Made by a program: the position numbers and the translations under genes | Shown here: one piece after another, positions 62,603 to 64,000 of the stretch | How positions within the stretch are numbered: the stretch's first letter is position 1 | How the letters are laid out: the number at the start of each line of letters is the position of its first letter | Notes under the pieces: model-generated | Told to the model about the DNA's origin: nothing | Database searches by the model: none | What the model saw: the letters and a program-made list of their open reading frames with translations, nothing else | Source of the DNA: G965222335 sp965222335 | Lineage (GTDB): Bacteria > Pseudomonadota > Gammaproteobacteria > Pseudomonadales > Halieaceae | Assembly (NCBI GenBank): GCA_965222335.1 | Contig: OZ244944.1 | Coordinates: 1,674,001 to 1,738,000 of the forward strand | Direction: 5' to 3' | Length of the DNA stretch: 64,000 nucleotides

Positions 62603-62676
62603 TGGGACGGATACCTATTTAAAAAAAGGGGGACGGATACCTAATTCATTCTGAATTAGGTATCCGTCCCCCTTTT
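62603..62676. repeat. GGGACGGATACC palindromic repeat with 25-bp stem
   Basis: 62624-62648 and 62652-62676 form a perfect 25-bp inverted repeat around a 3-base loop, each arm containing GGGGGACGGATACCTAATT. A third, single copy of GGGACGGATACCTA precedes it (62604-62617). It lies between two convergent genes and could terminate both, but the repeated motif points to an intergenic repeat family distinct from the GGGGTC one. Confidence 0.8.
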
Positions 62677-62678
62677 CC

Positions 62679-63761
62679 CTACAGCACCACCACGTGCGCC
62701 CGCCGGGGCGAGGCGCCGGCGCGCACCTCTGCATAACAGGCGGCGACGCCGTCCGCGCCCTCGCGATGATCAAACTCGATCCAGTCCGCCACTGCCGGCA
62801 GGAAGGCCTGCCAGGCGGCGTCGAGGCGCCGCTGGTAACCGCCCTGGCCCCATTCCGCGGTGCGCTGGGCGACCCGGTCCGGGGCGAAGAACATCGCCGG
62901 GGTGGCGCCGGGGAGAGAGCCGATATCCGTGGTACCCCAGTCGTCAAAGTGCGTCACCCCGACCCCGGTGGAGGACACCAGCTTGTCGCCAAAGTGGTGG
63001 TGCAGCGCGGACAGTACCGAGCCGCTGCCGGACATATCCACGTAGGCGGCCGGGCGCGTCGCGTCCAGCTGCGCCAGGTCTTCGTAAGCCAGGACCTGGT
63101 GGTACACGCCGGCGGATTCGACAAAGTCACGGTTCGCCTTCGACGTGAGGCCAACCACCCGGCACTCGGTGCCGCGGTGGAGGAGAAACGCGGTGCCCAG
63201 GGCAGTCTTGCTGGACGCACTGCCCAGGATCACGTCCCGGGCGCCGAAGAAGGCATTGTCACGCAGGAAGTCATCGATCAGGAAGGCGGTGGTAAACAGC
63301 GGCCGGTACACCATCTGCTGGTCGTCCAGGCCCTCGGCAAAGCCGTTATCCGGGGTCATGCGGGCGTACTGGTTGTATACCGCAGGCAGGCCGGCGCGGT
63401 GCGCCGCCTCATCACTGAAGCCCCGGGCGCTCACCATCCCGGGGCGGACCACCAGGTAACTGGCCATGGGGAAGTAACCGTAGTAGCGATCCCCCTCCTC
63501 CAGGCCGGTGCCGTTGGCCCGCAGTACGGTGCCCACGCCCCACACAGGGATCACGCCCCAGGGATCTTCCGCGGGGAAAAACTGCCAGTAGCCGATCATC
63601 TCGCCCACCACACCGTAGGTGATGTTGTTGGCAGTCAGGGCGAAGCGGTCCACCCGGACCAGGGCCTCGCCCTCGGCCAGCGCCACCTGCTCCGGCGTCG
63701 GCAGGTCGATCGTCCGCGTGTTGGCCAGGTCGTCCCGCTGCACTTCAAATCGAAAGCTCAT
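62679..63761 (-). CDS. DUF2855 family protein (MDR-like)
   Basis: A 360-residue protein matching DUF2855: RVDRFALTANNITYGVVGE, GYWQFFP, VWGVGTVL and MVYRPLFTTAFLIDDFL, then SASSKTALGTAFLL in place of a Rossmann motif. It resembles medium-chain dehydrogenases and is sometimes found with fatty-acid or polyketide genes; reaction unknown. Confidence 0.8.
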   Translation of the reverse strand: MSFRFEVQRDDLANTRTIDLPTPEQVALAEGEALVRVDRFALTANNITYGVVGEMIGYWQFFPAEDPWGVIPVWGVGTVLRANGTGLEEGDRYYGYFPMASYLVVRPGMVSARGFSDEAAHRAGLPAVYNQYARMTPDNGFAEGLDDQQMVYRPLFTTAFLIDDFLRDNAFFGARDVILGSASSKTALGTAFLLHRGTECRVVGLTSKANRDFVESAGVYHQVLAYEDLAQLDATRPAAYVDMSGSGSVLSALHHHFGDKLVSSTGVGVTHFDDWGTTDIGSLPGATPAMFFAPDRVAQRTAEWGQGGYQRRLDAAWQAFLPAVADWIEFDHREGADGVAACYAEVRAGASPRRAHVVVL

Positions 63762-63886
63762 CGCCGTGTGCCTCCCGCTGGTATCAAGGGATAGGCAGAC
63801 TAGCGTTATTTGCCACCCGGGGGAACCCGCCGCCCGCGGGCGCGGGCCGCTTGAGCGGGCCGGCGCCCCACACTACTATCAGCGCC

Positions 63887-64000
63887 ATGCCCGGGCAGCC
63901 TCCTCAAACAACGCGCAAGGTCATCCACATCGACATGGATGCCTTTTTCGCCAGCGTGGAGCAGCGCGACAATCCCGATCTCCGCGGCAAGCCCATCGCC
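63887..64000 (+). CDS. dinB: DNA polymerase IV DinB, N-terminal fragment
   Basis: The first 38 codons of a Y-family translesion polymerase are present: KVIHIDMDAFFASVEQRDNP holds the first catalytic aspartate and steric-gate region. The gene runs off the window edge. No clear LexA box is visible in the 125 bases before it. Confidence 0.88.
   Translation, partial: MPGQPPQTTRKVIHIDMDAFFASVEQRDNPDLRGKPIA

Overview
This window is most of a photosynthesis gene cluster (PGC) from an aerobic anoxygenic phototroph, followed by ordinary chromosomal genes. High GC, a puf operon encoding a bound tetraheme cytochrome, crtCDF carotenoid genes, PpsR-type control, TonB receptor, haloalkane dehalogenase and GST-like genes together suggest a marine gammaproteobacterium of the OM60/NOR5 (Halieaceae) type. 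That placement is inference from gene content; no rRNA is present.

PGC (1 to about 37.2 kb). From the left: bchG (cut by the window edge) and ppsR on the minus strand; a plus-strand operon bchF-bchN-bchB-bchH-bchL-bchM-lhaA-puhA-puhB-puhC-puhE, then a variant hemN; then a long minus-strand superoperon, read right to left as crtE-crtF-bchC-bchX-bchY-bchZ-pufQ-pufL-pufM-pufC-pufB-pufA with idi behind it; plus-strand crtD-crtC; and minus-strand bchI-bchD-bchO followed by crtI-crtB. The genes cover Mg chelation, the methyl ester step, dark-operative protochlorophyllide and chlorophyllide reduction, C3 hydration and oxidation, esterification (bchG), reaction centre, LH1, assembly factors and a spirilloxanthin-type carotenoid route. 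No ring E cyclase (acsF or bchE), bchP or bchJ is present; an NADPH-type 8-vinyl reductase (bciA) lies about 18.5 kb from bchI among unrelated genes. Ten TGT-N12-ACA palindromes, always in pairs, mark five PpsR-controlled promoters (bchG, bchF, bchC, crtE/crtD, crtI). A roughly 200 bp MITE-like element sits exactly at the bchO stop codon, between bchO and the crtI promoter.

Flank 1 (37.4 to 45.5 kb): a hydrolase plus DUF3422 pair divergent from bchI, a DUF4136 lipoprotein, a TonB-dependent receptor, a DapB-like oxidoreductase and an arsenite methyltransferase.

Genome-plasticity patch (45.5 to 48.4 kb): two 175 bp tandem units, each starting with the 5' part of a tRNA-Arg(CCG) gene, stand directly before the intact tRNA. 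An IS481-type insertion follows 14 bp after the tRNA. Beyond it are a SnoaL-like gene and a GFA-family gene broken by a 26 bp tandem duplication, flanked on both sides by paired GGGGTC/GACCCC palindromes.

Flank 2 (48.4 to 64 kb): VanZ-like and GFA proteins, an amidase, a DsbA/HCCA-isomerase-like protein, two long GST-like proteins, a class II haloalkane dehalogenase, bciA, a ChaC-type cyclotransferase, an Old Yellow Enzyme, a MOSC protein, a divergent metY/cysK pair, an unrecognised exported protein, a 25 bp-stem palindrome, a DUF2855 protein and the 5' end of dinB.
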